DNA from: Bradyrhizobium sp. Leo170
GTDB taxonomy: Bacteria > Pseudomonadota > Alphaproteobacteria > Rhizobiales > Xanthobacteraceae
Assembly (NCBI RefSeq): GCF_004296405.1
Contig: NZ_PSRR01000060.1
Location: 1 to 32,545, forward strand
DNA: 32,545 nucleotides
Reading direction: 5' to 3'
In this document: positions 24,559 to 32,354 of the stretch, piece by piece
How positions within the stretch are numbered: position 1 is the first letter of the stretch
Layout: every line of letters starts with the position of its first letter
The notes under the pieces: model-generated
What the model was told of the DNA's origin: nothing
Seen by the model: only the letters and a program-made list of their open reading frames with translations
The model's database searches: none
Translations under genes and position numbers: made by a program

Positions 24559-24841
24559 GGGGAAGCGCGCGGTGATATGGAAGATATAGTGACACGTCGC
24601 CGAATAACGAGGTTGGTTGAAACTTATTTGTCGGGCTGGATCGAGCAGGGTTGTAATCCGATTCCGGCGTAGCCATTTATACTTGACCGCAACCGGATCG
24701 CTTCAGTCACACTCCCGCTGCGCGTGCTTTCGCCACGCCCGATCTTGTCAGCGATATCGATGGCCGTCGAATATGTCTCGGTGCGGGTCTGCAAACGGGC
24801 AGGGCGCCTCGTCCACCGACAAGCTGATCGGTCACAGCCAC

Positions 24842-25102
24842 ATGATTGAGTTTCCAAATCACAGTCGTTCATATGATCGAACGCGGCATGCCGTGCGATT
24901 TTGGGGACACGATAGCGCGATAGAGGCATCGTTTTTCATAGACGAAGGCGCGTTGAGGCGCATCCAACCAGATGCCCATCCTGACGAGTCGGGTCTTCTG
25001 AATGCGTTCGATTCCAACCGTGATCGGATATGCGCCGCCGCTGCCAAGGTCTACGTTCGCGGAAGCAGAGGTTCTTACGATCTGGTCGCCGCCAATTTTT
25101 GA
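24842..25102 (+). CDS. DUF1488 family protein
   Basis: An 86-aa protein from the ATG at 24842; a frame from 24617 is open but not homologous before MIEFPN. It shows the full DUF1488 signature: FPNHSRSYDRTRHAVRFWGH, then DSAIEASFFIDEGALRRI, a middle D-ESGLLNAFDSNRDRI, and the C-terminal KVYVRGSRGSYDLVAANF. Length and ends are as in rhizobial relatives. Cytoplasmic, function unknown in the family. The ribosome site is weak. The microprotein B gene is divergent upstream. Confidence 0.9.
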   Translation: MIEFPNHSRSYDRTRHAVRFWGHDSAIEASFFIDEGALRRIQPDAHPDESGLLNAFDSNRDRICAAAAKVYVRGSRGSYDLVAANF

Positions 25103-25256
25103 GCGAGTATCTATGGCGGAGCCTCGGTCCTGATTGGCGAAAGGTTCGAACCGGCGGAGCAACGCTGGTCTCGACGATCCGATCGCTGAAAGACATCGGG
25201 GCAACGGCGCTAGATTCGAATCGAGATACACGCGATCAACCGCCTGAGAGGATATC

Positions 25257-25384
25257 ATGGTTACAGATTTTGCGTCGACGTTCCTTGCGTGTGGAGGAAT
25301 TTTCCTCCTCTCCTTTTCATGACCTTGGCGTTCTGGTTTGTCGAACGGCTGCGCGGCGCGAGTGCACCCCAGTTGGGGAGGTGA
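25257..25384 (+). pseudogene. Small membrane protein, frameshifted
   Basis: ATG at 25257 with GAGAGGA upstream reads MVTDFASTFLACGGIFLLSF and stops two codons later. The next frame resumes MTLAFWFVERLRGASAPQLG and stops at 25384. Adding one T to the T4 run at 25314-25317 gives ...FLLSFFMTLAFWFVERLRG, a 42-aa protein with one long hydrophobic helix and a basic tail. The continuity of the hydrophobic segment across the break is the main evidence. No family recognised. Confidence 0.5.
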
Positions 25385-25588
25385 GGCCAAGTTTAGTTAG
25401 GACACTCAAATATTTCAGATTACGACGGAACGAACGATCTTTGCAGTTCTTGGTCCTCAGCAATCGGTGATCTTATCTCCGAGAGCCTAGCCTACTGACC
25501 GGTCGACATTTTGCTCAATGCCCGGCGGAAGGTTTCAAGCGGCCTCAGATGCCACCCCGCTCTGAGGTCGTTTCTCTGGCGCCCCTTG

Positions 25589-25730
25589 ATCGACCGCGTG
25601 CCGTCCGGCAAACAATGGATTCACGAAAACAAGTTCGACGGTTACCGCGTTCAGAACCACATCGCCAATCCGCGGCGATGGTGTTCACGCGGCGCGGAAG
25701 GACTGGACGGACCGGAAGATCGCCAGCAGC
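25589..25730 (+). pseudogene. ATP-dependent DNA ligase (LigD-like) fragment, plus strand
   Basis: One frame reads LIDRVPSGKQWIHENKFDGY, RVQNHIAN; the next gives AAMVFTRRG, the third KDWTDR. This is the nucleotidyltransferase start of ATP-dependent ligases (VP-x-G-x-x-W-x-HE-x-KFDGYR, where K of KFDGYR is the AMP-accepting Lys). Frames change at least twice and nothing of the following ligase domain remains. It ends at the 20-bp tandem duplication. Confidence 0.72.
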
Positions 25731-25753
25731 CGAGGAAGATCGCCAGCAGCCGA
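25714..25753. repeat. 20-bp perfect tandem duplication
   Basis: GGAAGATCGCCAGCAGCCGA occurs twice back to back (25714-25733 and 25734-25753). It lies at the ragged end of the ligase fragment and is probably a replication-slippage scar. Confidence 0.9.
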
Positions 25754-26691
25754 GCCAGCCTTGCGCTGCTCCAATTCGAAGACTATCAATGTAGCCACAC
25801 TAGAAGCGCGCCACTCAAGACGAGGCGTCCTTGAAAACATCGAGGTTGCGATGCATGGCAGTTCCTTTCCATCTGCCTCGCTTAGTCAAGAATTAGGACC
25901 GAAGCGCTCGCTGGCTGTAACCATCATCAACATTCTCGGCACCGGCGATGTCGTGGCGGCGGCGGGAGCACTCGCTGGTCACGCCCTGTTCAGGACACCG
26001 TGGTGTTACGGACGTTTACCGTCGCTTTGTGCATCGACTGCTGGGTCGATACGCGTTAGTTCTCTGGATTGTCCATCTTCGAATATATTTCCGATCAGCC
26101 CGGCCCTCGTGGCCGGGCCTTTCGTTCTAGGAGGCATCGCGGCGGCCCACTTGAACCTAGTGTGCTCAGCCCCGGGGCGAGGAAAGCCACTCGTTCACCT
26201 GGGAGGCCGTATCGACTTGTTGGGCTCTTCGGATAAGGCGCTCGCGTTTGATGCGCGGCAGAGTACCCGTCGCTTGTTGGCGCAAGCGAACAGCCGCTTG
26301 TGCCAGTCTAGTTTGATGCGTTTCAGATTGTTGAATACGACGCTGCCTATGCATGCGCTGCTCCATCCCTTCGGGATTGGCGGGAGCGCGACCGGCGTTC
26401 TCATCACCGATGTTTGCCACGGTACCGGGCGGTGACATGGTGATTGTGGGCCCTAAATCCGGGACATGCCACAAAATAAGCCAAGGCGTGGAAGGGAACC
26501 GACCCGAAACGCCCCCGAGAGCGGGTAGGCCGCGCCATGTCCAGGGGGGAGCGGGGCCGATGCGAACTGCTGAAGTCCGATGCGGCACGATGGGCCCTAT
26601 AGCTCATTGCGACCTTGATACTCCCGACGGCCGCTAAAATCGCTCTAGCGAGGCACAGCGTTACAAAGGTCCAATCGCGTTTCTTCATGTC
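25754..26691. other. Decayed region; contains an isolated hairpin
   Basis: Long frames exist on both strands (for example 25761-26435 plus) but none resembles a protein family. At 26098-26118 lies a terminator-like hairpin (GCCCGGCC/GGCCGGGC, loop CTCGT, then CTTTCG) with no gene attached, suggesting that a gene once ended here. On the minus strand an ATG at 26679 opens MKKRDWTFVTLCLARAILAA, a possible short membrane peptide without a ribosome site. Confidence 0.4.
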
Positions 26692-26769
26692 GATCGCGGA
26701 TCCCGCGTTGGGCGGATAGGCGTCGTTGGCGATTTTTTTGAAGCGGCGGGTCCAGTCGTTGCCGCGGCG
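26692..26769 (-). pseudogene. ATP-dependent DNA ligase (LigD-like) fragment, minus strand
   Basis: The minus strand reads RRGNDWTRRFKKIANDAYPP, NAGSAI, the segment that follows the AMP-lysine motif in LigD-type ligases (TRRG-x-DWT-x-RF-x-K-I-A...NAGSAIIDGE). It then breaks off. It overlaps in content with the end of the plus-strand fragment (RRG-K/N-DWT) but differs in residues, so the two are not simple halves of one gene. Confidence 0.7.
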
Positions 26770-26990
26770 AGAAGACCTTGCCGGTAGACCGCGTGGTTTT
26801 GGCCAATCCACAGAATCACTTCGCGTTCGTTGCCTAACTTATCGTTCTTACCCTCTACAAGATCGCGCAGTAGAAATGGTTTTGTGCAACGGCCGCTTCC
26901 ATCTGTGCCCGCTCAGCCAATCCTATCGCAGTGTGGTCGTCCATTTCGTACGCGTCCGGCGAAGACCCCGGCCGCGGTGCTTGAGCACCG

Positions 26991-27290
26991 TTAGCCTGTG
27001 GCTGCAGTCTTGGATTGTTGAGCGGCTTTCCAAGTCCACGGAAGCAGATCGGCGACTTGGCTGGCGCGATGATCAGGAAGCCGCGACAGCACGTCGGCTA
27101 GCCAAGGTTGCGGATCAACATCATTCATTTTGCAGGTCTCGATCAATGTATAGATGGCGGCTGTGCGATCACCGCCAGCGTCAGAGCCGGCAAAAGTCTC
27201 CGATAGCGATGCCACGCAAGGCACGTTCGGTTGCGTTGTTTGACAAGCAGCCACGACCGTCGTCGAGGAAGCGGGTGAACGCTGGGCAGC
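26991..27290 (-). mobile_element. IS66-family transposase (TnpC) C-terminal relic
   Basis: Frame one reads AFTRFLDDGRGCLSNNATER, ALRGIAIG and stops. Frame two continues TFAGSDAGGDRTAAIYTLIE, TCKMNDVDPQPWLADVLSRL. This is the diagnostic C-terminus of IS66 TnpC (NN-x-ER-x-(L/I)R, FAGSD-x-GG, ETCK-x-NG-x-DP-x-x(W/Y)L-x-DVL). A small deletion removed the RRNW segment and shifted the frame. TnpA, TnpB and terminal repeats are absent. Confidence 0.85.
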
Positions 27291-27635
27291 AATCCGCAGG
27301 CGTTGAGATTGGCCAGAGGCCTTTGCTTCAAACTCCCGAACAACTGGCTAAACTCGGCGACGAATTCTCCTGATTACTTACTCGCTCGAATTGGACAGAA
27401 CTGCAATTTCGGTTCGGGCGCGCATATCGCGCTGTAAAATAGAGAAAAACTGGCGACCCGACACGATTCGAACGTGTGACCTTTGCCTTCGGAGGGCGAC
27501 GGTGACTCTACAGCCGTCAAACGCTGAATAATACTTTCAATCCATCGCGAGTTCGGGCGTGAACTGGCTCGCCATTTTTCCCGAAGGGTGCATTCAAACC
27601 CGTTTGGCTATTTGTTGTGGGAAGAATCCGGCGGA
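27291..27635. other. Intergenic junction region
   Basis: It contains the degenerate tRNA-Arg (27451-27520) and otherwise no recognisable gene. It separates mobile-element debris from the truncated radC. Confidence 0.45.
27451..27520 (-). pseudogene. Degenerate tRNA-Arg(CCG)
   Basis: On the minus strand GCCCTCCGAAGGC forms an anticodon arm with CCG in a CTCCGAA loop. It is followed by AAAGGTC and a perfect T arm ACACG-TTCGAAT-CGTGT, then CGGGTCGCCA. These match bacterial tRNA-Arg(CCG) 3' halves. The acceptor strand is one base short (CGGGTGCGCCA expected). The 5' half is disrupted: GCTGTAGAGTCACCG replaces the D arm, and no matching 5' acceptor is found. tRNA-Arg 3' ends are common attachment sites, so this may be an old att duplication. 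Confidence 0.68.
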
Positions 27636-28271
27636 CTAGGAATCACGCTCGATCACTGCACAAGAATGATGAACCATGATTGCGCGTGCAGTTGGGCGGT
27701 GAGTGGGATTGTTATGCACGAGGATCAGCGCGGTGGCGGATAGTTCGAGCGCGCGCTTGATCACTTCGCGCGGATAGACCGGCGTGTGGTCGACGGTGCC
27801 GATCTGCTGCACCTCATCGGCAATGAGCTGATTGCGCTTGTCGAGGAAGAGCAGGCGAAACTGCTCCTTGTCGGCGAAGGCCATGCTGGAGCGGCAATAG
27901 TCGAGCACGTCGTTCCATGACGACAGCGCGTTGCGCCGCTTCACCTCGCCCTTGGCGACGCGGCTGGCGGCGGCGGCGATCAGCTTGAGTTGGTTGACCG
28001 AGGATTCGCCGATGCCGTCGACCTCGCGCAGGCGGGCCACGGGGGCATGGATCACCTCGGCAAACGAGCCGAAGCGCCTCAGCAGTTCCTTGGCGAGCGG
28101 CTTGGTGTCGCGCCGTGGGATCGAGGCAAACAGCGCCATCTCCAACAGTTCATAGTCGCTCAGCGCGTCGGGGCCGGCGCTATGGAAGCGCTCGCGCAGG
28201 CGCTCCCGATGGCCGTGGTAATGCGGCGTCTCGGCGGGCTGGTCGGTGGGGTCGCTGGTCTTGGCGGGCAT
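27636..28271 (-). CDS. radC: RadC-family protein, truncated in the JAMM domain
   Basis: About 211 aa from the ATG at 28271 (MPAKTSDPTD; the frame opens at 28307). The first 170 or so residues are normal: HGHRERLRERF, DYELLEMALF, the helix-hairpin-helix REVDGIGESSVNQLKLIAAA and VYPREVIKRALELSATALIL. Family members then have VHNHPSGDPTPS and, about 35 residues later, HDH(V/I)IVG-x-GH-x-S. Here it reads VHNNPTHRPTARA and stops at 27636, so one metal-binding His is Asn and the catalytic C-terminus is missing. Probably inactive. The break faces the mobile-element debris. Annotators may call it intact because the frame is open. Confidence 0.85.
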   Translation of the reverse strand: MPAKTSDPTDQPAETPHYHGHRERLRERFHSAGPDALSDYELLEMALFASIPRRDTKPLAKELLRRFGSFAEVIHAPVARLREVDGIGESSVNQLKLIAAAASRVAKGEVKRRNALSSWNDVLDYCRSSMAFADKEQFRLLFLDKRNQLIADEVQQIGTVDHTPVYPREVIKRALELSATALILVHNNPTHRPTARAIMVHHSCAVIERDS

Positions 28272-28478
28272 CGCCGCCAAACATGCCGTGCCACGCGGTT
28301 TTTGCAACCATGAAGTGCCGCGGACGCATCGAAGCCTACGATATGCGCCGGAAGATCGGCGGGTCTTGATCGCTTCCGCGTGATGGGCGGCCAGGAATCG
28401 TTGCGATTCGGCTGCGAGCCGGCCACATTGAGGTGACTGGGGGATTGTCGTCGATTGCCGGATATCGGGTTATGTCGA

Positions 28479-29432
28479 ATGAATTCCACCCATGAAAAGC
28501 ACAAGCTCGCATCTCAGCCGGAGCAGCCGGCCTCGCCAGGGGCACGCGGGCTCGAAAGCTACGGCACCTGCGGGCTTCTGGCGTCTTCCGCCGATCGCGG
28601 CTGGTCGGACATAACGGCGGAGCTTCGCAGTCACGATAGTGGCACGATCGCCTGGAAGAGCCCGCAGCCCGACATCGAAATTTGCGTCGACGTCCGCGGC
28701 AATGGGTCCGTGGTCACGCGCGAGAGGTATGGCATCACCGATCGCAGCGTCTCCGAGCGCGGAACGATCTGGCTTTCTCCGCCGGTGGTCGGGCATGGCC
28801 TGATCGATCTGTCCGACCCCGTTCCGGCGGTCCTGCACGTTTATCTTCCGCCGAACCGGTTTTCACCGGAGAGCTTTGGTGAAGGGGCCGCTCCATCCGT
28901 CATGACGTCGCTGCGCCATGAAAGCAGTTTTCGCGATCCGCTCGTCGCCGAAATCGCATTTGCACTCACGTCCGAGCTGGAGCGCGAGACGTCTGCCGGC
29001 AGGCTGCTCGCGGAGACGCTGGCCTCGAGCCTGGCCGCAAGATTGGTGCAAAACCACTTCGGCAAGCTATCGCTCGACTTCTTCGCACCTCCCGCTCGCG
29101 AAGGGCTTGATCGGCGCCGGTTGGCACGTGTGCTGGATTACATCGAAACGAATCTGGAGGGCGAATTGACGGTCGGCCGCCTGGCATCGATCGCGTGCTT
29201 GAGCCAGTTTCATTTCTCCCGCGCCTTCAAGGTCGCCGTCGGTCGATCGCCGCACCGCTATGTGAGCGCAAGGCGGCTCGAACGTGCCAAGGAACTGCTG
29301 GGACAGAGGGAGCAGCCGCTGGCTGATATCGCGCTCAGGCTCCGATTTTCGTGCCAGGCCAATTTCACCCGCGCGTTCCGGCAGGCGACCGGCCTGACGC
29401 CGGCTCAGTACCGCCGCAGCGTCGTGGCCTGA
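28479..29432 (+). CDS. AraC-family transcriptional regulator
   Basis: A 317-aa protein from the ATG at 28479; a TTG at 28455 would add 8 residues. The last 100 residues hold two HTH motifs: LDYIETNLEGELTVGRLASI, ACLSQFHFSRAFKVAVG, then ADIALRLRFSCQANFTRAFR and QATGLTPAQYRR, with the usual family-signature positions. The N-terminal 200 residues are the variable effector domain typical of the cluster with WLSPPV and YLPP segments. It is divergent from radC and upstream of the SDR-nitronate monooxygenase pair on the same strand, which it may regulate. Confidence 0.92.
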   Translation: MNSTHEKHKLASQPEQPASPGARGLESYGTCGLLASSADRGWSDITAELRSHDSGTIAWKSPQPDIEICVDVRGNGSVVTRERYGITDRSVSERGTIWLSPPVVGHGLIDLSDPVPAVLHVYLPPNRFSPESFGEGAAPSVMTSLRHESSFRDPLVAEIAFALTSELERETSAGRLLAETLASSLAARLVQNHFGKLSLDFFAPPAREGLDRRRLARVLDYIETNLEGELTVGRLASIACLSQFHFSRAFKVAVGRSPHRYVSARRLERAKELLGQREQPLADIALRLRFSCQANFTRAFRQATGLTPAQYRRSVVA

Positions 29433-29579
29433 TTTGTTACGGATGTAACCGATCCGCGTCCGCTGATCCCCCGACAGCGGCAAGAAATGACAACAGCAGA
29501 GCAAGCGAGGCAAAGCCGTGTCCGGTCGAATGGTGCATCTATCGCTCCCATACACCCCAAGCAATTGCGAGGAGCGAAT

Positions 29580-30293
29580 ATGACATCAGAGCGAAAGGTC
29601 GTCATTATCACCGGCGCGTCACGCGGCATCGGCGCGGAATTGCTGAAAGCCTATCGCGAAAACGGCTACCGCGTCGTGGCCACCGCCCGTTCGATCGGCA
29701 AGAGCGACGATCCGTCGGTCCTCATGATCGAGGGCGACATTGCCCACCCCGAGACCGCCGAACGCATCTTCAGCCTGGCGATCGAGCGCTTCGGGCGAAT
29801 AGATACGCTTGTCAACAATGCCGGCGTGTTCATTGCCAAGCCCTTCACCGAATATTCCGCCGCCGATTTCGCAAAGGCGGTCGCGGTTAATCTCGCCGGA
29901 TTCTTTCATCTGACCCAGAAGGCCGCGGCCCGAATGCTGCAGGCGGGTTCGGGCCACATCGTCAATATCACGGCAACGATAGCCGAACAGCCGATGGCGT
30001 CGCTGGCGGCGGGTCTTGCGGCGATGACCAAGGGCGGGCTTAACGCGATCACGCGCTCGCTCGCGATCGAATATGCTCCCCGAAATGTCCGGGTGAACGC
30101 GGTTTCGCCGGGTGTGATCAGCACGCCAATGCATTCGCCCGAGGCCCACGGCTTTCTCGCCGGGCTGCAGCCGATCGGCCGAATGGGCGAGATGCGGGAG
30201 GTCGTCGATGCCGTGATGTATCTTGAGAAGGCATCTTTCGTTACCGGCGAGATCCTGCATGTCGATGGCGGCGCCTCCGCCGGCCGCTGGTAG
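29580..30293 (+). CDS. SDR-family oxidoreductase lacking the catalytic Tyr
   Basis: A 237-aa protein from the ATG at 29580 (GAGGAGCG upstream; the frame is open from 29487). Classical SDR elements: VVIITGASRGIG (cofactor loop), LVNNAGVF, and the C-terminal SPGVISTPMH and TGEILHVDGGASAGRW. At the active site it reads NITATIAEQPMASLAAGLAA and MTKGGLNA: the Lys of Y-x3-K is present but the Tyr position is Ala, and the Ser is Thr. I recall a subgroup of SDRs with this same change (…ASLTKGGLNA). It may use another mechanism or act on a non-standard substrate. It is 10 bases from the downstream nitronate monooxygenase gene. Confidence 0.88.
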   Translation: MTSERKVVIITGASRGIGAELLKAYRENGYRVVATARSIGKSDDPSVLMIEGDIAHPETAERIFSLAIERFGRIDTLVNNAGVFIAKPFTEYSAADFAKAVAVNLAGFFHLTQKAAARMLQAGSGHIVNITATIAEQPMASLAAGLAAMTKGGLNAITRSLAIEYAPRNVRVNAVSPGVISTPMHSPEAHGFLAGLQPIGRMGEMREVVDAVMYLEKASFVTGEILHVDGGASAGRW

Positions 30294-30303
30294 GAGATGC
30301 GCG

Positions 30304-31395
30304 ATGTGGTCCGACCGACGTCTGCTTGAATTGTTTGGGATCGAACACCCGATCGTGCTGGCGCCGATGGCTGGTTTCGCCACGGTTGAACTCGCGGCGA
30401 TCGTCTCCAATGCCGGCGGCCTCGGCTCGATCGGCTGCGCCACCATGGACCTGCAGCGCGTCACCAACGCGATCGCGCAAGCGCGGCGGCTGACCAGCAA
30501 GCCGGTCAGCCTCAATTTCTTCTGCCACGAGCCGGCGAGGGCCGATGCGGCGCGCGAGTGGGCGTGGCACGACCGGCTGTCACCCTATTATCGCGAACTT
30601 GGAATTGACGAAACGACACCGCGGCCGCGCACCGACCTTGCGCCGTTTGGCGGTGCGATGTGCGAACTCGTCGAGGACGCGAGGCCCGACGTGGTGAGCT
30701 TCCATTTCGGCTTGCCGGCATCGCCGCTGGTGGCCCGGATCAAGTCGGCCGGCTGCAAGGTGATCTCGTCGGCGACGACGGTCGCGGAAGCGCGCTGGCT
30801 GGAAGACCATGGCGCCGATGCGGTGATTGCCCAGGGCTATGAAGCCGGCGGTCACCGGGGCACGTTCCTCGGTCGCGACCAGAACCGCGCGGTCGCCTCG
30901 CAGCTCGGCACCTTCGAACTGGTGCCGCAGATCACTGACGCGGTCAGCGTGCCCGTGATCGCCGCGGGCGGCATCGCCGACGGACGCGGCATTGCCGCCG
31001 CCCTGTCCCTTGGTGCCTCGGGAGCGGAGATCGGGACCGCCTTCCTGCTTTGTCCGGAAGCGGCGACGCCACCGCTGCACCGCGATGCGCTTCGCCAGGC
31101 GCGCGAGCTTGGCACTGTGGTGACGAACGTGCTTTCCGGTCGACCGGCGCGTGCCCTGGTCAACCGCCTCATCGCCGAAGTCGGTCCCTTGTCCGACGCT
31201 GTACCGGATTTTCCGCTGCCGATGGGCGAGCTGGCGCCGCTGCGCGCCGCGGCGGAGCGAAAGGGAAGCCGTGACTTCACCCCGATCTGGGCAGGGCAGG
31301 GCGCCGCGCTGGCCCGCGAACTCCCTGCCAAGGCGCTGATGCAGACCTTGGTGAAGGAAGCAGTCGAGCGCCTGAAGCGCGTCAAGGACGGCTGA
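30304..31395 (+). CDS. Nitronate monooxygenase (2-nitropropane dioxygenase family)
   Basis: A 363-aa protein with TAGGAG ahead of the ATG at 30304. It is an FMN-dependent TIM-barrel protein: PIVLAPMAGFATVELAAIVS at the N-terminus, GGLGSIGCATM, DVVSFHFGLP, the class I motif AQGYEAGGHRGTF with the catalytic His, and the phosphate-binding IAAGGIADGRGIAAALSLGA followed by GTAFLLCPEA. It oxidises alkyl nitronates (for example propionate 3-nitronate) to aldehyde or keto acid and nitrite in the cytoplasm. Same transcript as the SDR upstream, with an AraC regulator before both. Confidence 0.93.
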   Translation: MWSDRRLLELFGIEHPIVLAPMAGFATVELAAIVSNAGGLGSIGCATMDLQRVTNAIAQARRLTSKPVSLNFFCHEPARADAAREWAWHDRLSPYYRELGIDETTPRPRTDLAPFGGAMCELVEDARPDVVSFHFGLPASPLVARIKSAGCKVISSATTVAEARWLEDHGADAVIAQGYEAGGHRGTFLGRDQNRAVASQLGTFELVPQITDAVSVPVIAAGGIADGRGIAAALSLGASGAEIGTAFLLCPEAATPPLHRDALRQARELGTVVTNVLSGRPARALVNRLIAEVGPLSDAVPDFPLPMGELAPLRAAAERKGSRDFTPIWAGQGAALARELPAKALMQTLVKEAVERLKRVKDG

Positions 31396-31480
31396 GATCC
31401 GCTAGATGCTTCGCGTTGGCATCGCGGCTTGCGTCACGCTATGATCGGCCGTCCCTGCCAATGCAAAGAGGTCTCGCCGC

Positions 31481-32200
31481 GTGACGTCGTTTAGGGCTAT
31501 TCGGGCGCGGGCCGAGAAGCGCAAGGGTGGCGCGAAAGCGCTGGAGAAGCTATTGCCGCCGGCGCCGAACGCGAAATCCCTGGCCAAGCTGAAGGATGAT
31601 CGCGTTCTCGCCGAGATGACGAAGCGGGTGTTCTGCGCCGGCTTTGCCTGGAGCGTGATCGACGCGAAATGGCCGGGCTTCGAAGAGGCCTTCCTCGGCT
31701 TCCAGCCCGAGAAGCTCGCATTCGAGCCGGACGAATTCTGGGAGCGGCTCACGAGCGACACGCGCATCGTGCGCAACGGCGCCAAGATCATGTCGGTGCG
31801 CGACAACGCCCGCTTCGTGCAGGAGATCGCGGGCGAGCACGGCAGCTTCGGCAAATTCCTGGCCGGATGGTCCTCTTCCGACGAAATCGGGCTGTTGAAT
31901 CTTTTGGTCAAGCGCGGCAGCCGGCTCGGCGGCAATACCGGCCAGATGCTCTTGCGTTTCCTCGGCTGGGACGGCTTTGTCACGTCAAGGGACGTCGTCA
32001 CCTGCCTGCGCGACGCCGGCCTCGATATCGCGGAGGAGGTGAAGTCGAAAGGCGATCTCGCCAAGGTGCAGGCGCAGTTCAACGCCTGGGCCAAGGAGAC
32101 CGGGCTGCCTTACGTTCATCTCTCGCGCATCTGCGCGATGTCGATCGGGGAGAATTACGAGGCAGCCGAGCTCAGCCGCCGCATGGGAGGCGATGACTGA
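31481..32200 (+). CDS. tag: DNA-3-methyladenine glycosylase I (Tag family)
   Basis: A 239-aa protein with a GTG start at 31481 (AGAGG nine bases upstream). The Adenine_glyco family is seen in FCAGFAWSVIDAKWPGFEEA, FLGFQPEKLA, DTRIVRNGAKIMSVRDNARF and the C-terminal DGFVTSRDVVTCLRDAG. It is longer than E. coli Tag (about 190 aa) by an N-terminal extension and resembles the rhizobial 3-methyladenine-glycosylase-like subgroup. It would excise alkylated adenine in base-excision repair. The zinc-ligand Cys/His of E. coli Tag are not obvious, so activity is inferred. Confidence 0.82.
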   Translation: MTSFRAIRARAEKRKGGAKALEKLLPPAPNAKSLAKLKDDRVLAEMTKRVFCAGFAWSVIDAKWPGFEEAFLGFQPEKLAFEPDEFWERLTSDTRIVRNGAKIMSVRDNARFVQEIAGEHGSFGKFLAGWSSSDEIGLLNLLVKRGSRLGGNTGQMLLRFLGWDGFVTSRDVVTCLRDAGLDIAEEVKSKGDLAKVQAQFNAWAKETGLPYVHLSRICAMSIGENYEAAELSRRMGGDD

Positions 32201-32202
32201 TT

Positions 32203-32277
32203 AGAGCATGATCCGGAAAAGTGGATACCGGTTTTCCCTCGCGACAAACGCGAAGCGTTTGCGCGGAGATCATGCTC
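32203..32277. repeat. Rhizobiales palindromic intergenic repeat, part 1
   Basis: GAGCATGATC (32204-32213) pairs with GATCATGCTC (32268-32277), and an inner hairpin CAAACGC-GAA-GCGTTTG sits at 32245-32261. This AGAGCATGATCCGGAAAAGT element is widespread in Bradyrhizobium and related genomes, from my recollection. It lies immediately after the glycosylase stop and may terminate both flanking genes. Confidence 0.85.
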
Positions 32278-32288
32278 AAACAAAAAGA

Positions 32289-32329
32289 TAGAGCGGGATG
32301 ATAATTCGAAGAAAAATCATCACGCTCTA
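32289..32329. repeat. Rhizobiales palindromic intergenic repeat, part 2
   Basis: TAGAGCGGGATGAT and ATCATCACGCTCTA form a 14-bp inverted repeat with one mismatch around an A-rich loop (AATTCGAAGAAAA). It commonly accompanies the preceding palindrome as a pair. Confidence 0.8.
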
Positions 32330-32354
32330 GACGTGGCCCGGCGCGGTTTCGGTC

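Noticed and set aside
25761..26435. 224-codon plus-strand frame as a membrane protein
   Set aside because: It runs through a terminator-like hairpin, has no family signature, and patches of hydrophobic residues are scattered as expected by chance in GC-rich DNA.
25700..26769. Simple inversion splitting one ligase gene
   Set aside because: The two fragments overlap in content (RRG-K/N-DWT) with different residues, which a clean inversion of a single gene would not give.
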